Counted from the first letter of the stretch, positions 1-9,621 are shown. The stretch is 64,000 nt of DNA from Roseibium album (GCF_001404515.1 NZ_CXWE01000003.1:248001-312000); one strand, 5' to 3'. Notes: generated by a model from the letters alone, not told the origin. Numbers and translations: made by a program.

Positions 1-135
1 AAATGGGCCTTCAATCCGATGGTCCGGATTGCCGAACCGAATGCGGCCCCGAATGTCCCGGTCGACACAGCACCCGAAAAGATCGAGGAACGCGGCCCTA
101 AACTTCATTCCGACGGTGAAGAAGGGTTTCGCTGA
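1..135 (+). CDS. C-terminal end of an unidentified protein (partial)
   Basis: The first frame is open from base 1 to a TGA at 133-135 and encodes the last 44 residues of a gene that begins upstream of the window. The tail is hydrophilic, proline-rich and acidic (for example AEPNAAPNVPVDTAPEKIEE). I do not recognise a family. It ends 69 bases before the oxidoreductase start on the same strand, so the two may share an operon, perhaps in sugar or polyol metabolism, but that rests only on proximity. Confidence 0.55.
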   Translation, partial: KWAFNPMVRIAEPNAAPNVPVDTAPEKIEERGPKLHSDGEEGFR

Positions 136-204
136 TCACCTGCCACACCGGAGCAGAAGCCATGTTCTCCGGGTCTCTACATCCAATTGACGACGGAGTT
201 GCCA

Positions 205-1275
205 ATGGCCTCCCCTGAAAAACCGATCCGCATCCTAATCCTTGGCACCGGAAACATGGCCCAAAGCCATGCCACCGCCTATCAGAAGTGTCCCGGTGTC
301 GAAATTGTCGCCGGCGTCGACCGGCGCCCCGACCCACTGTCGGAGTTTTGCGAAAGTTTCGGCATTCCCCGACAGTTTCAGGATCTGGAAGAGGCGATTG
401 GCTGGGGTGAATTCGATGCTGTTTCAAACGTGACGCCGGACGCTGCGCATCACCCGACAACACTTATGCTGCTGAACGCCGGCAAGCATGTCCTGTGTGA
501 AAAACCGCTTGCAACCAATGCGGCCGACGCTCATGAAATGGCTGCCCTTGCGAGAAAGAACAATCTCGTCGGCATGGTCAATCTGAGCTACCGGGACGTT
601 GCCGTTCTTCAAGCGGCGGCGGGACTGGTGGCAGACGGTGCCATAGGCGCTCTGCGGCACTTCGAGGCTTCCTATCTTCAAAGCTGGCTCGCTCAACCTG
701 CCTGGGGTGACTGGCGCACCGAAAGCCAGTGGCTCTGGCGCCTTTCGACGGAACACGGCTCCAAGGGCGTACTTGGTGATGTCGGCATCCACATTCTCGA
801 CTTTGCCACCTTTGCAGCCGGAAGCCCTGTCTCCGAACTGTCCTGCCGCCTGAAGACTTTCGACAAGGCCAAGGGCAACAGGATTGGCGAGTATCCTCTA
901 GATGCCAATGACAGCTTCACTCTTCAGGCGGAACTGGCGAATGGTGCACTCGGCACCATCAGTGCAACCCGATTTGCCTCAGGTCATCTCAACGACCTGC
1001 GCCTGCGTCTTTATGGAGACAGGGGCGGACTGGAAGTTCTGTTTGAAAAACGCAAGGAAAGCTTGCGTATCTGCAGGGATGAAAACCTGACCGAGGGCCG
1101 CTGGGAAGATGTCGTCGCAAAACCGGTGCCGACTGTGTACGAGCGCTTTGTCGATGCCATTCGCGACAGGGAACCACCGGAGCCCGACTTCGTTCATGGC
1201 GCTCGCCTGCAGGCCGCACTTGACGCGGCTGAACACTCCGATGCTGAAAACGGACGTTTTCTCAAGGTCGAGTGA
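205..1275 (+). CDS. Gfo/Idh/MocA family NAD(P)-dependent oxidoreductase
   Basis: A predicted 356-residue cytoplasmic dehydrogenase of the glucose-fructose oxidoreductase / inositol dehydrogenase superfamily. The N-terminal Rossmann fold shows ILILGTGNMAQSH near residues 10-22. The family EKP motif is present as CEKPLATNAAD near residues 98-108, followed by the C-terminal alpha/beta substrate domain with GDVGIHILD. The frame opens at a TTG (187), but the ATG at 205 has GGAG six bases upstream and puts the Rossmann strand at the usual distance from the start, so I chose it. The substrate cannot be read from the sequence; family members act on sugars, inositols or amino sugars. Confidence 0.9.
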   Translation: MASPEKPIRILILGTGNMAQSHATAYQKCPGVEIVAGVDRRPDPLSEFCESFGIPRQFQDLEEAIGWGEFDAVSNVTPDAAHHPTTLMLLNAGKHVLCEKPLATNAADAHEMAALARKNNLVGMVNLSYRDVAVLQAAAGLVADGAIGALRHFEASYLQSWLAQPAWGDWRTESQWLWRLSTEHGSKGVLGDVGIHILDFATFAAGSPVSELSCRLKTFDKAKGNRIGEYPLDANDSFTLQAELANGALGTISATRFASGHLNDLRLRLYGDRGGLEVLFEKRKESLRICRDENLTEGRWEDVVAKPVPTVYERFVDAIRDREPPEPDFVHGARLQAALDAAEHSDAENGRFLKVE

Positions 1276-1713
1276 AGGCCATTGAAGCAATCCCCAAATG
1301 AATTGCAGCGGAGCTGGGGGCTCCGCCGCACAAGTGGGTACTATAGCAAGGCACCATCACAGGAAGTCCGCCAGTCTCTCGTCGTGCTTCCATGCAATGT
1401 ATGCAAAGACTAACGCATTCACCCTGACGCTTCGTTCAGACGAGGCTTCAGGTTTGCCTCTAATTTTAGACGAAACGTGTTTATGGGGCGGGCAAGTCTC
1501 GCAGATGCCGGCTTTTCTGGCTCAGTGGAGATGACTGACGGAACTGGAATTGCTTCACATGCAGCCCGGTTTCGCCCCCATATCGTCAACAAAATGCAAA
1601 GCGAACGACAGGTGCAATCAGCGGACAGACACCGCACCGGTTCATCCGCTGGTCTGTCCCTTCAATTTCTGCCAAAGTACGGCGATTGAAATGGGACAAC
1701 AGGTTGCTCGGAC
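1276..1713. other. Intergenic region, 438 bases, no gene seen
   Basis: No convincing coding frame on either strand. A 7-bp perfect stem (GCGGAGC 1308-1314, GCTCCGC 1320-1326) lies 33 bases after the oxidoreductase stop. It has no T run, so it is at best a weak terminator. The rest presumably holds the promoter of the caspase-like gene. Confidence 0.5.
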
Positions 1714-4700
1714 ATGCGGCGCTTTTTTTTGCTTTTTTCATTGTTGTCATTCGCAGCCTTGCCTGCGAAAGCCGAAATCACCAAGCACGCGTTTATCTTG
1801 TCCAATTCCGATTATGTCGAAGTGGATGATCTGCAGACCCCCCAAACGGAGACCGATGAATACGCCAGCTTTCTCGCAGGCCATGATTACAAGATCACTC
1901 ACGTAAGAAACGAAACGCAAGAAAAGACCCTTGAAGTCTTCGAGACATTTGTCGAGGGCCTTCTGCCTGGCGACGAGGTGGTTCTTGTCTATTCCGGGCA
2001 CGGATGGTCGGACGGCAGCACCAATTTTCTGGTACCGACGGATGCCCCTGCGCAAGCAACCGACAAGTTCCTGAAAACGAGAACCATTCCTCTCATGAAT
2101 GGTGAAGACGGGTTGCTGGATGAACTCCGGGCTGCGGAGGTGAGGATCGTCGCGATCATAGACGCCTGCCGCAACAATCCATTCAAACCTCCAAAGGGAC
2201 GGCGTTCCCAGGCCATGGCAAGGGGCATGACCCAGATGGTCGCAAATGACGGCATGTTCGTTGTTTTCTCTGCCGGTGTGCAGCAGGAAGCTCTGGACAG
2301 GTTAACTGGCGACCCGGAGGGACAACGTCTTTCGGTCTTCGCACGATCTTTTCTCCCCCTGCTGCGCGACGGATTGTATCTTGAGGACGCTATCAACGAA
2401 GCGCAGATCAAAACGTCCGAGCTTGCGCGTCTTGAAGGCGGACATGTCCAGCAACCCGCTTATTACGATCAGGTATTGGGTTCCACTTGCCTGGGAAAAT
2501 ACTGTGTTCCGAGAGGCATCGAAGCAAGCCTTCAGCTGAATGAGGCATTGTCGCTTCGCGGCGAAGAACGGCGCGCAGCGGTCGCGGCAATCATCGTGAA
2601 ACACCCCGGCACCGAGGCGGCTCGCACAGCCGAAAAGCTTCTGCAAGACCTGATTGCCGCCGTGCCACCGGAACTCCGCAATGAAACGATCGGGCCGCTG
2701 GAACAGGATTCTTCCCCAAACGGCGGCGAACTTGCAGATGAACGGGAGCGTTTCGCCGTGGGCGGAACCGAAATTGATCTGCCGGATGGTGTTTCCATTG
2801 ACCTGGCTGCAGGACCGTCTTCGCTGGCGGTTGGCGGATTCCATGTACTCAGCAAGGACGGCAGCCGCCTCGTGATCACCAACCCTCATGGGCATCAGAA
2901 GAAGATGCTGGTGGTCTACGACACCGAAACAATGACCGTATTGAGCCAAAAGGTGATTTCCGGAGATCCCGGCTCACTTTCTTTCAGCGAAAACTCCGAG
3001 TTTTTGGCTATCGGCATCTCGGAACTCACGCTGGGCGACCTGCCATGGGTTTCACGAATTGAATTGCTCAGATCAGATGATCTGTCCCTCGTGCGTGAAC
3101 TGTCGAATGTCGATGACCTTTTGGGACGGGTCGCCTCCGTCACCTTCAGCCCCGACGGAAATAAAATCGCTGCGGCGGCAGGCTACACAAGTGCAGATTA
3201 TGGGGTATGGCGCGTTTCCGATGGCAAGCGTATTTTTACGGGCAAAACCGGCGGGAAACGAACCGACATAGTCAGGTTCAGCCCTGACGGAACCAGGCTG
3301 ATGGCAATCGGGAACGAACCAAACGCCTGGTCTGTCGTGGATGCAGGCAATGGCCGTCCGGTTTCCGAAATCGATGTCACGGAAGTTGGCACGCGGAACC
3401 TGGTAGCGCCGCATTTTTCCGGTGACGGCAAGACAATCTTTGCACAAACCGAATTCTCCACCTTGGCGGAACAAAACAGCCTTGTTGGAGAATGGAACGT
3501 TTCCGATGGGCGCTTGCTACGCCGCTTTGGAAATCTGAAAGACAGGGAAGATCGCGTTCTGGGCATCTCGCAGGATGACAAGCAAGTTGCGGTTTTGTCT
3601 GGTGACAGGAACATTCGCTTCCTGCGGATTGAAGACGGGTCGGTGTCTGACACATTGCTTCTGGAAGGTGCTGAAACAGGCAATCCTGGTTTTTCCGGCG
3701 ACCTGCGTAAAGTCGCCATATCCTATCCATACGGATTGAGATTGCTGGAACTGCCGTCCGGTCGCGTGATCGCTGATATTCCAAGCCTGGCGTCAAATGT
3801 CTCGACGGTCGCATTCAGTCCGGATGGGCGCAGGCTCGCAATGGGGCTCGACAGCGCCTACCAGAAAAGAGTTCCAGCCCCGGCAGATGGCGAAGACAAA
3901 TTCCAGTTGCAGGCATACCGGGCATTCGGTGTCTGGAACTGGGCATCCGGAGAACCGGCCTTTGTCGACAACGGGGAACAAAACACATTCGAAAGCGCGG
4001 GAGCGATGAACTGGCATCCCACCAAACCCTGGCTTGCGGTCGCCGGCAAAGGCGACAACATAGCGATTTTCGAAACCGAAGGTTTTGACATCGACAAGAG
4101 GCTTGCGCCTCTGCCGGACAAGGATGCTGCTCAACCCTACGGCGCCGATAATCTCGAATTCATCGCCGGTTCCAACCTGGTATTGAGTGGCTACAACCGG
4201 GACGCCCTGAAATTGTGGGACGGCGATACTGGAGAGTTTGTCCGATCGCTTGGCGCGGACAGGTTTGCCGTGTCGAAACAGGGTGACAAGGTTGCCGCGA
4301 TCGATCTCCATTTTGGATCTCGAAAACTCGACCGAGCCGATCTGCTTCTTTTCAACCCGGAGGATGGGACCCGGCTTTGGACGCAGGACCAGGAAGACAA
4401 TATCCCCACGGCAATTGAGTTCACCAATGCCGGAGACCGGATAATCGGACTGCTCAGCGCCAAAAATGGGGAAGGTCTGGGCTGGCGTACAAGGCTGGCA
4501 ATCTGGCGAGCGACGGACGGAAGGTTGTTGGCAAGCTTCGGCGACTTCGAGGGTTACATTGGCCGGTTTGCCCTGTCCGCGAACGACCGCACGGCTGCTG
4601 TCGTCACCGAATCGGGACAAATGATCGAGATTTGGGACATTGAAGACCGGCGGAAAATCCGGACACTCCGCTTGCCCAATGCAGAAGTCAGCTCCCTGGA

Positions 4701-5181
4701 CATGAGCCCCGATGGGCGTTTTCTCGCCGTTGGCGCGCGTCCTGCACAAACATTCGTCTTTCAGGTCGATACGGCAAAACTCATCGCACAATTCGCGATC
4801 TATGCGGACGGCACCGCCTCTTTCGTAAGAAATCGGCTTCAGTTATCCGATCAAGACCTTATGAGGCGGGTACATGCTTATCTCGGCGGAAACAGATACG
4901 CATCAGTCAAGGAACTGAGCGAAGGTCAGATTTCTCCGTCAGACACTGCCGAGCGGGACATCAGTTCACTCAGCCCGGAAGAAGCCATGACGCTTCTAAA
5001 GCGCGGCGACAAGGACCTGCGCATTGCTGTTGTCGAGGAACGCGCACAACGTTTCGACGACGGCTTTCGCAAGCAGGTCCAGCGCATTCTTGCAGATGCA
5101 GGTCACTACAATGGAGCTATCGATGGCTTGTTCGGGCCCAACACGCTGCGTGGACTTTCAAATTACCTGCAAGGAATTTGA
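1714..5181 (+). CDS. Exported caspase-like (C14) protease with beta-propeller and peptidoglycan-binding domain
   Basis: A 1155-residue multidomain protein. Residues 1-20 look like a Sec signal peptide ending AKA-E. Residues 22-270 are a caspase/metacaspase p20-type domain: the His motif is YSGHGWSDG (His96), and the Cys motif is IIDACRNNPF (Cys152), so the dyad is intact. From about 360 to 1020 there are repeated blades with the FSPDGxxLA signature (for example VASVTFSPDGNKIA, VSTVAFSPDGRRLA, VSSLDMSPDGRFLA), i.e. a WD40-like beta-propeller. The last 60 residues (FRKQVQRILADAGHYNGAID...) match a peptidoglycan-binding domain 1 fold. Predicted to act in the periplasm or at the cell wall. It faces the other large PG-binding protein, which is convergent 308 bases away. 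Substrate unknown. Confidence 0.88.
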   Translation: MRRFFLLFSLLSFAALPAKAEITKHAFILSNSDYVEVDDLQTPQTETDEYASFLAGHDYKITHVRNETQEKTLEVFETFVEGLLPGDEVVLVYSGHGWSDGSTNFLVPTDAPAQATDKFLKTRTIPLMNGEDGLLDELRAAEVRIVAIIDACRNNPFKPPKGRRSQAMARGMTQMVANDGMFVVFSAGVQQEALDRLTGDPEGQRLSVFARSFLPLLRDGLYLEDAINEAQIKTSELARLEGGHVQQPAYYDQVLGSTCLGKYCVPRGIEASLQLNEALSLRGEERRAAVAAIIVKHPGTEAARTAEKLLQDLIAAVPPELRNETIGPLEQDSSPNGGELADERERFAVGGTEIDLPDGVSIDLAAGPSSLAVGGFHVLSKDGSRLVITNPHGHQKKMLVVYDTETMTVLSQKVISGDPGSLSFSENSEFLAIGISELTLGDLPWVSRIELLRSDDLSLVRELSNVDDLLGRVASVTFSPDGNKIAAAAGYTSADYGVWRVSDGKRIFTGKTGGKRTDIVRFSPDGTRLMAIGNEPNAWSVVDAGNGRPVSEIDVTEVGTRNLVAPHFSGDGKTIFAQTEFSTLAEQNSLVGEWNVSDGRLLRRFGNLKDREDRVLGISQDDKQVAVLSGDRNIRFLRIEDGSVSDTLLLEGAETGNPGFSGDLRKVAISYPYGLRLLELPSGRVIADIPSLASNVSTVAFSPDGRRLAMGLDSAYQKRVPAPADGEDKFQLQAYRAFGVWNWASGEPAFVDNGEQNTFESAGAMNWHPTKPWLAVAGKGDNIAIFETEGFDIDKRLAPLPDKDAAQPYGADNLEFIAGSNLVLSGYNRDALKLWDGDTGEFVRSLGADRFAVSKQGDKVAAIDLHFGSRKLDRADLLLFNPEDGTRLWTQDQEDNIPTAIEFTNAGDRIIGLLSAKNGEGLGWRTRLAIWRATDGRLLASFGDFEGYIGRFALSANDRTAAVVTESGQMIEIWDIEDRRKIRTLRLPNAEVSSLDMSPDGRFLAVGARPAQTFVFQVDTAKLIAQFAIYADGTASFVRNRLQLSDQDLMRRVHAYLGGNRYASVKELSEGQISPSDTAERDISSLSPEEAMTLLKRGDKDLRIAVVEERAQRFDDGFRKQVQRILADAGHYNGAIDGLFGPNTLRGLSNYLQGI

Positions 5182-5489
5182 GATCGATGCCAGCCCCAGT
5201 CGATGCCGGGGAAACAATCTCGTCTCAAGAACGCCGGGCACCAACAAACTAATTTTGCACAAACGCGTTGTGAGCCGGGTGTTTCCGCTCGAACCTGCGA
5301 ATTGGACCGGGTGCGATTAACGGCTCTCTCAACCGAGGTTGCGCTTGCCGGAAAGCCGGTTCGTAATATTCGTGGTTTGTCGGGTGCCTCAAAAGAATAC
5401 TCATCAGACCCCAACCGCTATCGGTTCAGATCTGTCCAGCCGACACATTTTCAAAAATCGCACAAACTGGCAGAGCTGCTTTTTTACCC
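5182..5489. other. Intergenic region between two convergent large genes
   Basis: 308 bases between two stop codons. No coding frame or strong hairpin with a T run was found; a run of six Ts sits near 5480 after a very short imperfect stem. Probably 3' untranslated sequence for both genes. Confidence 0.45.
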
Positions 5490-8400
5490 TCAATTGCCGC
5501 GGGCTTTGACCATCGCATCAAGAACGATCAGCTGCTCCGGTGGTAACGCATCGCTTTGCGGCAGGCCGAATTGTTTCTGGAATGCATGGATGGCAGTCAC
5601 CGTTCCCTCGGTCACGACACCGTCGACCGGACCGGGGTCAAAGCCGAGCGCTTTCAGCTGTTCTTCGATTTCGAGATCCGAACTTGTTCCACTGTTTGAG
5701 CTTTGATTGCTCTGTTTTGGATCACTTCCCGTGGAAGTTGTGTAGAGAGGCCCGTAACCTTGGATCAGAATTGAGCCGAATGATTTATGAACGAATCCAT
5801 CCTGGTCCACGGTTTGGCCGGTGATGAAGCCAAGGCCGCGAAATTCCTGGCCTCTCGTGCCGACGAAATAGCCGACAATATTGGAGATCTTCCAGTCCAC
5901 GATTTTCCAGTCTGTCGGATTGAGCCCCGCAGCACGGGAATTTGTCATATAAAATGTCCCGGAACCTTCTATCTGACCATCTTCGGCTATTTCCAGACGA
6001 AGGTTCATATCGCCAGTTCCGTCCGCCTCGGTGTCAGCCTTAACCACAACATCGTTGACTGGACCGATAATTTCCGCTTCGTCGCTCAAGACGACGACTG
6101 GTGTTTCACCGCTCCGCTTGAGACCGCTTGCCCTGTTCAGATGGCTCCACATGTCAGTCACATGTATTGTGATCTGATAGTTCCCCAATTGAACACCGCT
6201 AAGCGGTGTGGTGTCCTTGTAGACAAAGCCGGTGGCCGAATGCTGCTGAGCACTTTGACGTATCGCAGAATTGTAGTCAGCCGAGTGATAACTGAAGCTT
6301 CCCGATTCAACTGCCCACTCATCATCCGCAAGATGGGGACGGTAGAGTTGCGCCGACACCTTCGTTCGCTGAAAGGATTGTGTGTTCGGTTTGATGACTT
6401 CGAAAGATTCGATGTTTGAGAGATTCTCTACAAATGTCAGATTGGAAACCGGCTCAGCTGCCTGAACTTCTCCCCCTTTTCGATCGAAACACAGATCCGT
6501 AAGCTCCGCTTTTGCTGGACTGTCCAGGAAACTGTAACGGGTGATTGCCAACCCTTTTTCATGTTTACAGGCTCCCAACTTGTAGTAGACAAATCCATTC
6601 TTTTCCGTGCGAGTAAAGTGCCCGGGAGAAGAGTTCGTTTTCTTGGCTTGCGTGCCCGTTGTCTCCGGCACCAGTGCACTCGGCAAGGCCGTTGCCTGGG
6701 TTGAGGGTTGCTGGAGCCTGCTGATAACCTTGGCGGAATCGCTCGGCGGTGCGGCCATCGCCATAAGCGTCGCCTCTGTTTGCCTCTCCAGCAGTCCGAT
6801 GTGCTCCGGTAACAGCCGCCCGAGAACCTCCAGTCCGTTCGTCTGCTGAAAGGCAATGATCGCGGCTGTTGTCGAAGCGTCAGTGACACCATCGACCGGC
6901 CCGGGATCGAACCCGAGGATCTTCAGGTATCTTTCATGAGACTGGTTTTGATTGCGCAGGTCCTCCTCATAACCTTCCGATTCGGCGATGGTCTGAGGGG
7001 CAGACCCCTGACCTGTGCCTGGCGCCGGACTGGCGTCCTTTGCGACATTTTCGATCTGAAGTACTGGCGCAGAATGGGTCGCAGACCCGGTGTCGGAACT
7101 TGGGCCGCTCACGTCACGATCATTGAACTGGCCACGATTTTCGACTTCCTCCGGGTCATAGAAACAAAAATCGTCCGCAGCCGGAACTGTCCGCTCTGCG
7201 AGAACGCGCCAGCGCATGCCTTCAACGGCCAGATCCCGTTCGCTGCAGGTGTTGCCGTCCCAGCTGCCTTTCCAGCGGACCTTGACAAGGCGGCTGTCGC
7301 GAAAGAACAGCAGGTCCATCTGATACTGCTCTTCGCCGCCGTAAGGAAAGTCAAACACTTCGCCAGATCTGAGATCGACCACGAAAGCGAACCGGCAGCT
7401 GGTGCCGCAGCCGATCGTTACAAAGGAATAGTGCCCTGCAAAGTTCACTCCCGCGTTCACGCCGTCGCGCAGTCTCGTCCGATAATCCCTGAATGCATTG
7501 TCGCGTCCGTTGAATTGCGGAAACTTCGCTGCGGAATTCAGGATCGCCGTGGGAGGGTAGTCAGCAAATTTGTTGTCGGAACCGCCGCTTCCCTGTTTTG
7601 AAGATGCAGCCGGTCGCGCTGCTGCGGCAGTGGCTGCCGTCAAGTCGCGCGCTGTTGGCGTCGCTGGACAATTGCCGATCGCCCTGCTCGATCCCCGGAG
7701 CGAAAAGCGGGCCTGTTTTCCGTTCGGCAGGCTCACCAGCACGGTGCTGTGCCGCTTCAGACTGCTGACGATGAAATTGAACTGACCGATGCTTGCATTG
7801 GAGTTTTCGACCTGGACCGAGTTGTCGGCATTGAAATGGACCGGTATCGGCTGCCCGCCATCGAAAGCCATCGTCCCTGTCGAACCGGCCGGCGCCTTGT
7901 CGCCTCCGATCTCGATCGAAAGAGAGCTTCCGGCGCCAAAGGGAGATGCACCCAGGTCGCAGGCAAGGAGAAGCTGGTTTTGTGGTCCGCTGGTGACCGA
8001 TGCTTCCCGGATGCCCTGCCCGGTATATGATCCCCAGCGGGCATTCGGATCGTATGCGGGACGCGCGTTGCTTGCCGAAGTCGGTTGCTGCAGCCGCTCG
8101 AACCCGTATCCCGTCCATCGGATCGCGGCTTGCCCGCCACCATGACCCAGAACACGAATGACCGGAACCTGCTCATTGCCGATAGAAGGCTGCATGCCGA
8201 GAAAGTCTTCCTTGAGCTGCAGCAACTGACCTTCGCGCACATAGATCCTCATCGAGCAGACCTGCATGCCGCACTCGAGACTGGATCGTGGCGAACCGTT
8301 GCAGCTGATCCCCCGATGATCGATGAGCAAATCGTCCTTGCCGTCTCCAGTCAGATCGCGTTCGATGAGCCCGCCCGGTTCAAAGGTACCACCACGTCCG

Positions 8401-8921
8401 TCGCAGGCGACGCCGATCTGTTCATCCCGCAGGTAGGCCGCCGCCCGCGAAATGGTTTTGGGTGAGCCTGGCCCCGCAGACTGCCCCACATTCGGTCCAA
8501 AGACCGCCTGCCGGCGTTTTGCGAGCGAGAAACCGTTGCCGTCGCGGTTCGTGCAGGTCAGGCCCTGACGGGAAGAGTGACAGGTTATTCCGACAAACTC
8601 TCCCGTGACCCCGTACTCCGCCCTGCTTGACCCGCCGCGATCCTGGCTCGGAGCACCACATTCCATTTGGACAGGTCCCCTGTTACGCATGGAGAAGACA
8701 TGCCCCCAACCTGATGCGCAATCATTGGGTCGCGGCAGGGCCGGCGGTCCGGATCGGTCAATGATCGTACAGGTAATGTCCGACTGGGCCTGCTCGTTTT
8801 CGTCGAAGCCCTCACCCACGGTGCATTGAATGTTTTCCGAGGGCGTTTCGAACGTCCAGACATCTGCAAGTGCCGGCAGGGAGAAAAGGGTTAAGAAGCA
8901 GGCGAGCGATGATCTGAACAT
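5490..8921 (-). CDS. Large exported protein: DUF6636-like N-terminus and two peptidoglycan-binding domains
   Basis: The frame is open from 9131, but the ATG at 8921 begins a clear signal peptide (MFRSSLACFLTLFSLPALA), giving 1143 residues. Residues 20-140 resemble DUF6636: TPSENIQCTV, PRPNDCASGWGH and GITCHSSRQGLTCTNRDGNGF, with several paired cysteines. A short calcium-loop-like DLTGDGKDDLLIDH follows at 189-202. Residues 450-590 form a second Cys-containing globular domain whose family I do not recognise. Peptidoglycan-binding domain 1 copies lie near 650-715 and at the C-terminus (about 1080-1140), both with the block LGFDPGPVDGV. Predicted periplasmic. A role in envelope maintenance or secreted enzyme inhibition would be speculation. 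Confidence 0.85.
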   Translation of the reverse strand: MFRSSLACFLTLFSLPALADVWTFETPSENIQCTVGEGFDENEQAQSDITCTIIDRSGPPALPRPNDCASGWGHVFSMRNRGPVQMECGAPSQDRGGSSRAEYGVTGEFVGITCHSSRQGLTCTNRDGNGFSLAKRRQAVFGPNVGQSAGPGSPKTISRAAAYLRDEQIGVACDGRGGTFEPGGLIERDLTGDGKDDLLIDHRGISCNGSPRSSLECGMQVCSMRIYVREGQLLQLKEDFLGMQPSIGNEQVPVIRVLGHGGGQAAIRWTGYGFERLQQPTSASNARPAYDPNARWGSYTGQGIREASVTSGPQNQLLLACDLGASPFGAGSSLSIEIGGDKAPAGSTGTMAFDGGQPIPVHFNADNSVQVENSNASIGQFNFIVSSLKRHSTVLVSLPNGKQARFSLRGSSRAIGNCPATPTARDLTAATAAAARPAASSKQGSGGSDNKFADYPPTAILNSAAKFPQFNGRDNAFRDYRTRLRDGVNAGVNFAGHYSFVTIGCGTSCRFAFVVDLRSGEVFDFPYGGEEQYQMDLLFFRDSRLVKVRWKGSWDGNTCSERDLAVEGMRWRVLAERTVPAADDFCFYDPEEVENRGQFNDRDVSGPSSDTGSATHSAPVLQIENVAKDASPAPGTGQGSAPQTIAESEGYEEDLRNQNQSHERYLKILGFDPGPVDGVTDASTTAAIIAFQQTNGLEVLGRLLPEHIGLLERQTEATLMAMAAPPSDSAKVISRLQQPSTQATALPSALVPETTGTQAKKTNSSPGHFTRTEKNGFVYYKLGACKHEKGLAITRYSFLDSPAKAELTDLCFDRKGGEVQAAEPVSNLTFVENLSNIESFEVIKPNTQSFQRTKVSAQLYRPHLADDEWAVESGSFSYHSADYNSAIRQSAQQHSATGFVYKDTTPLSGVQLGNYQITIHVTDMWSHLNRASGLKRSGETPVVVLSDEAEIIGPVNDVVVKADTEADGTGDMNLRLEIAEDGQIEGSGTFYMTNSRAAGLNPTDWKIVDWKISNIVGYFVGTRGQEFRGLGFITGQTVDQDGFVHKSFGSILIQGYGPLYTTSTGSDPKQSNQSSNSGTSSDLEIEEQLKALGFDPGPVDGVVTEGTVTAIHAFQKQFGLPQSDALPPEQLIVLDAMVKARGN

Positions 8922-9135
8922 GTATGACCCTGAGGTATCCGGATAGGCACTGAAATTTGCGTGTAGACAAGTTGTAAAGTTACGCTTGCAACCTGTCACA
9001 TGATCAAAATCACAAAATCTGTTTATTCGTGCGCAATACGCCATCCGCAGGCGGCATTGCCGGTTTTGCGGGGGCGGTTTATGGCCAGAAACTGCTATTC
9101 GGCGAATTGGGCGCGTAGGGATGCACCCCAATCGT

Positions 9136-9522
9136 TTAGCGACTGAGCCTGTTCAGCATCGGGCATGAAACATTCCCGTCCGAGCAGTTCCTGGTAAGTT
9201 CAGCCAACGCCGCCTCGAGCCTTTGAAGTTCCTCTATTTTCTCCCTGACTTTGGCGGTGTGACGCTCGGCTATTGTCTTTACGGACTGGCATTCATCGTC
9301 ATCGCGGTGCGACAGTTCCAGCAATGCCTTTGCATCGGCAAGCGGAAATCCGAGGTCGCGGCATCTCTTTAGGAAGCGAAGTCGCCCGACATCATCTTCC
9401 GAGTAAAGCCGCCTGTTGTTGGCAGCCCGCACCGGTCTGGGGACGACGCCCTCGCGCTCGTAGTAGCGAATTGTCTCAATGCCGACGCCGCTCCGCCGCG
9501 AGGCCTCGCCAATCGCAATCAT
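9136..9522 (-). CDS. merR: MerR-type Hg(II)-responsive transcriptional regulator
   Basis: A 128-residue MerR family protein: N-terminal winged helix (MIAIGEASRRSGVGIETIRYYEREG), coiled-coil dimer helix and C-terminal metal loop. Three cysteines match the mercury ligands of classical MerR: Cys78 (DDECQS), Cys113 and Cys120 (NCSDGNVSCPML). The 78-113 spacing equals the 35-residue spacing known for Hg(II) MerR proteins, while the loop between the last two is two residues shorter than in Tn501 MerR. Transcribed away from the MerT-like gene with a shared MerR-type operator between them. Mercury is the most likely effector; another soft thiophilic metal cannot be excluded. Confidence 0.85.
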   Translation of the reverse strand: MIAIGEASRRSGVGIETIRYYEREGVVPRPVRAANNRRLYSEDDVGRLRFLKRCRDLGFPLADAKALLELSHRDDDECQSVKTIAERHTAKVREKIEELQRLEAALAELTRNCSDGNVSCPMLNRLSR

Positions 9523-9537
9523 GTGAAATCTCCTCGC

Positions 9538-9568
9538 TTGATCCTGTAGTTGCTACAGGATTTATAAA
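9538..9568 (+). promoter_or_regulatory. MerR-type promoter/operator with 19-bp spacer
   Basis: A -35 TTGATC (9538-9543) and a -10 TATAAA (9563-9568) are separated by 19 bp, the over-long spacer typical of MerR-activated promoters. Within it lies a perfect dyad: ATCCTGTAG (9541-9549), three-base centre, CTACAGGAT (9553-9561). It reads toward the MerT-like gene and is 16 bases from the merR start codon, so it can also autoregulate merR. Confidence 0.9.
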
Positions 9569-9621
9569 GGCACAGACTGCAGCCTGCAACGCATTTTGGC
9601 CTGCCACCTGGGAGAATCGGC

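Noticed and set aside
3793..4791. 332-residue open frame antisense to the caspase-like gene
   Set aside because: It mirrors the opposite-strand coding sequence, has no recognisable domain and no ribosome binding site; the plus-strand frame shows clear beta-propeller blades.
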